Below are positions 13,978 to 14,289 of a stretch of DNA of 14,289 nt, piece after piece. The stretch is from the NCBI GenBank assembly GCA_017526045.1, contig JAFXRX010000336.1, forward strand, positions 1 to 14,289, read 5' to 3'. The position numbers were made by a program, and so were the translations under genes. Under the pieces are notes generated by a model. The model was given only the letters and a program-made list of their open reading frames with translations. It had not been told where the DNA came from and did no database searches. This stretch comes from Opitutales bacterium (GTDB lineage Bacteria; Verrucomicrobiota; Verrucomicrobiia; Opitutales; Intestinicryptomonadaceae). Within the stretch, counting starts at the first letter, position 1. Every line of letters starts with the position of its first letter.

Positions 13978-14289
13978 TCAGTCTTCTATTGATTTGTCGA
14001 AAATCCCGCGCTTTGTGCGCGCGTTCAAAAGCAGGTTTTCCCTCAGCCCGAAAATTTCCTCGACCCATTCGGCGTCGGAAAATTTGCCACTGAAGACGCC
14101 ATCGAAATTTTCGTCGAATACGACGATGTCGAAGTCTTGAAAATTCTTTGCGTCCTCATCTGCTGACGAGAATTTTACGCCTTCAATCCTGATGAGCTGC
14201 CAAGGCAGCGGCCACGGCGAATTCTTCATCAAAACCAGGACTTTGAAATTGTCCCCGCCGACTTTCGCGCATTCCTTTATGCGCCTTAC
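13978..14289 (-). CDS. C-terminal part of a probable Agl23-like membrane glycosyltransferase protein
   Basis: The minus-strand frame is open from the right edge to the TGA at 13978-13980, giving at least 103 residues; the true start is outside the window. Although TTG (14232) or ATG (14229) could start it, codons upstream stay open and protein-like (GGDNFKVLVLMKNSPWPLPW), so I treat it as a 3' fragment. The pattern SPWPLPWQL, then DFDIVVFDE, then FGLRENLLLNARTKRGIF resembles, from memory, the soluble C-terminal domain of Agl23/TIGR03663 polytopic proteins of the GT-C type, which read xYWPLPWYLR, then DAxVVL, then LRPGxxLxLYVR. If so, the protein sits upstream of and is coupled to the AsmA-like gene (TGACATG). 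The coding call is firm; the family assignment is tentative. Confidence 0.6.
   Translation of the reverse strand, partial: VRRIKECAKVGGDNFKVLVLMKNSPWPLPWQLIRIEGVKFSSADEDAKNFQDFDIVVFDENFDGVFSGKFSDAEWVEEIFGLRENLLLNARTKRGIFDKSIED

Overview
The window reads as chromosomal DNA from a Gram-negative bacterium, most likely Verrucomicrobiota and perhaps an Opitutae-like lineage. This is inferred from the gene mix (outer-membrane-related AsmA-like protein, AmpG-like transporter, SET-domain protein, FmdB-type small proteins) and the style of the threonyl-tRNA synthetase; I could run no search. G+C is moderate, A/T homopolymer runs are frequent, and recognisable Shine-Dalgarno sequences are almost absent. 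There are ten protein genes, one of which runs off the right edge. I see no rRNA, tRNA, CRISPR array, insertion sequence or phage gene.

Left block (minus strand, 333-2425): a compact four-gene operon read leftwards. It holds an FmdB-type zinc-ribbon protein with a Cys/His-rich tail, a TPR lipoprotein (joined by a TAATG overlap), an M50 intramembrane metalloprotease, and a second FmdB-like protein that has lost its cysteines. Downstream, positions 1-332 hold no supported gene but contain two interlocking 9-bp inverted repeats.

Middle block (plus strand, 2526-9073): closely spaced genes for aldose 1-epimerase (galM), tRNA (guanine-N7-)-methyltransferase (trmB), threonyl-tRNA synthetase (thrS, without a TGS domain), the single-strand exonuclease RecJ, and an AmpG-like major facilitator. 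The first two probably form one unit. A possible promoter lies in front of thrS, and thrS-recJ-MFS are close enough to be co-transcribed.

Right block (minus strand, 9080-14289): an operon-like series running leftwards. It consists of the C-terminus of a probable membrane glycosyltransferase-like protein, a 1187-residue AsmA-like envelope protein, ketopantoate hydroxymethyltransferase (panB), and a eukaryote-like SET-domain lysine methyltransferase. Two of its junctions are the same seven bases, TGACATG. It converges tail to tail with the MFS gene over 6 bp.

Most of the window is housekeeping. The items most worth following up are the SET/post-SET protein coupled to panB, the protease operon bracketed by a zinc-ribbon protein and a cysteine-less relative, and the interlocking repeats beyond that operon. 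I did not find a clearly new multi-gene system.
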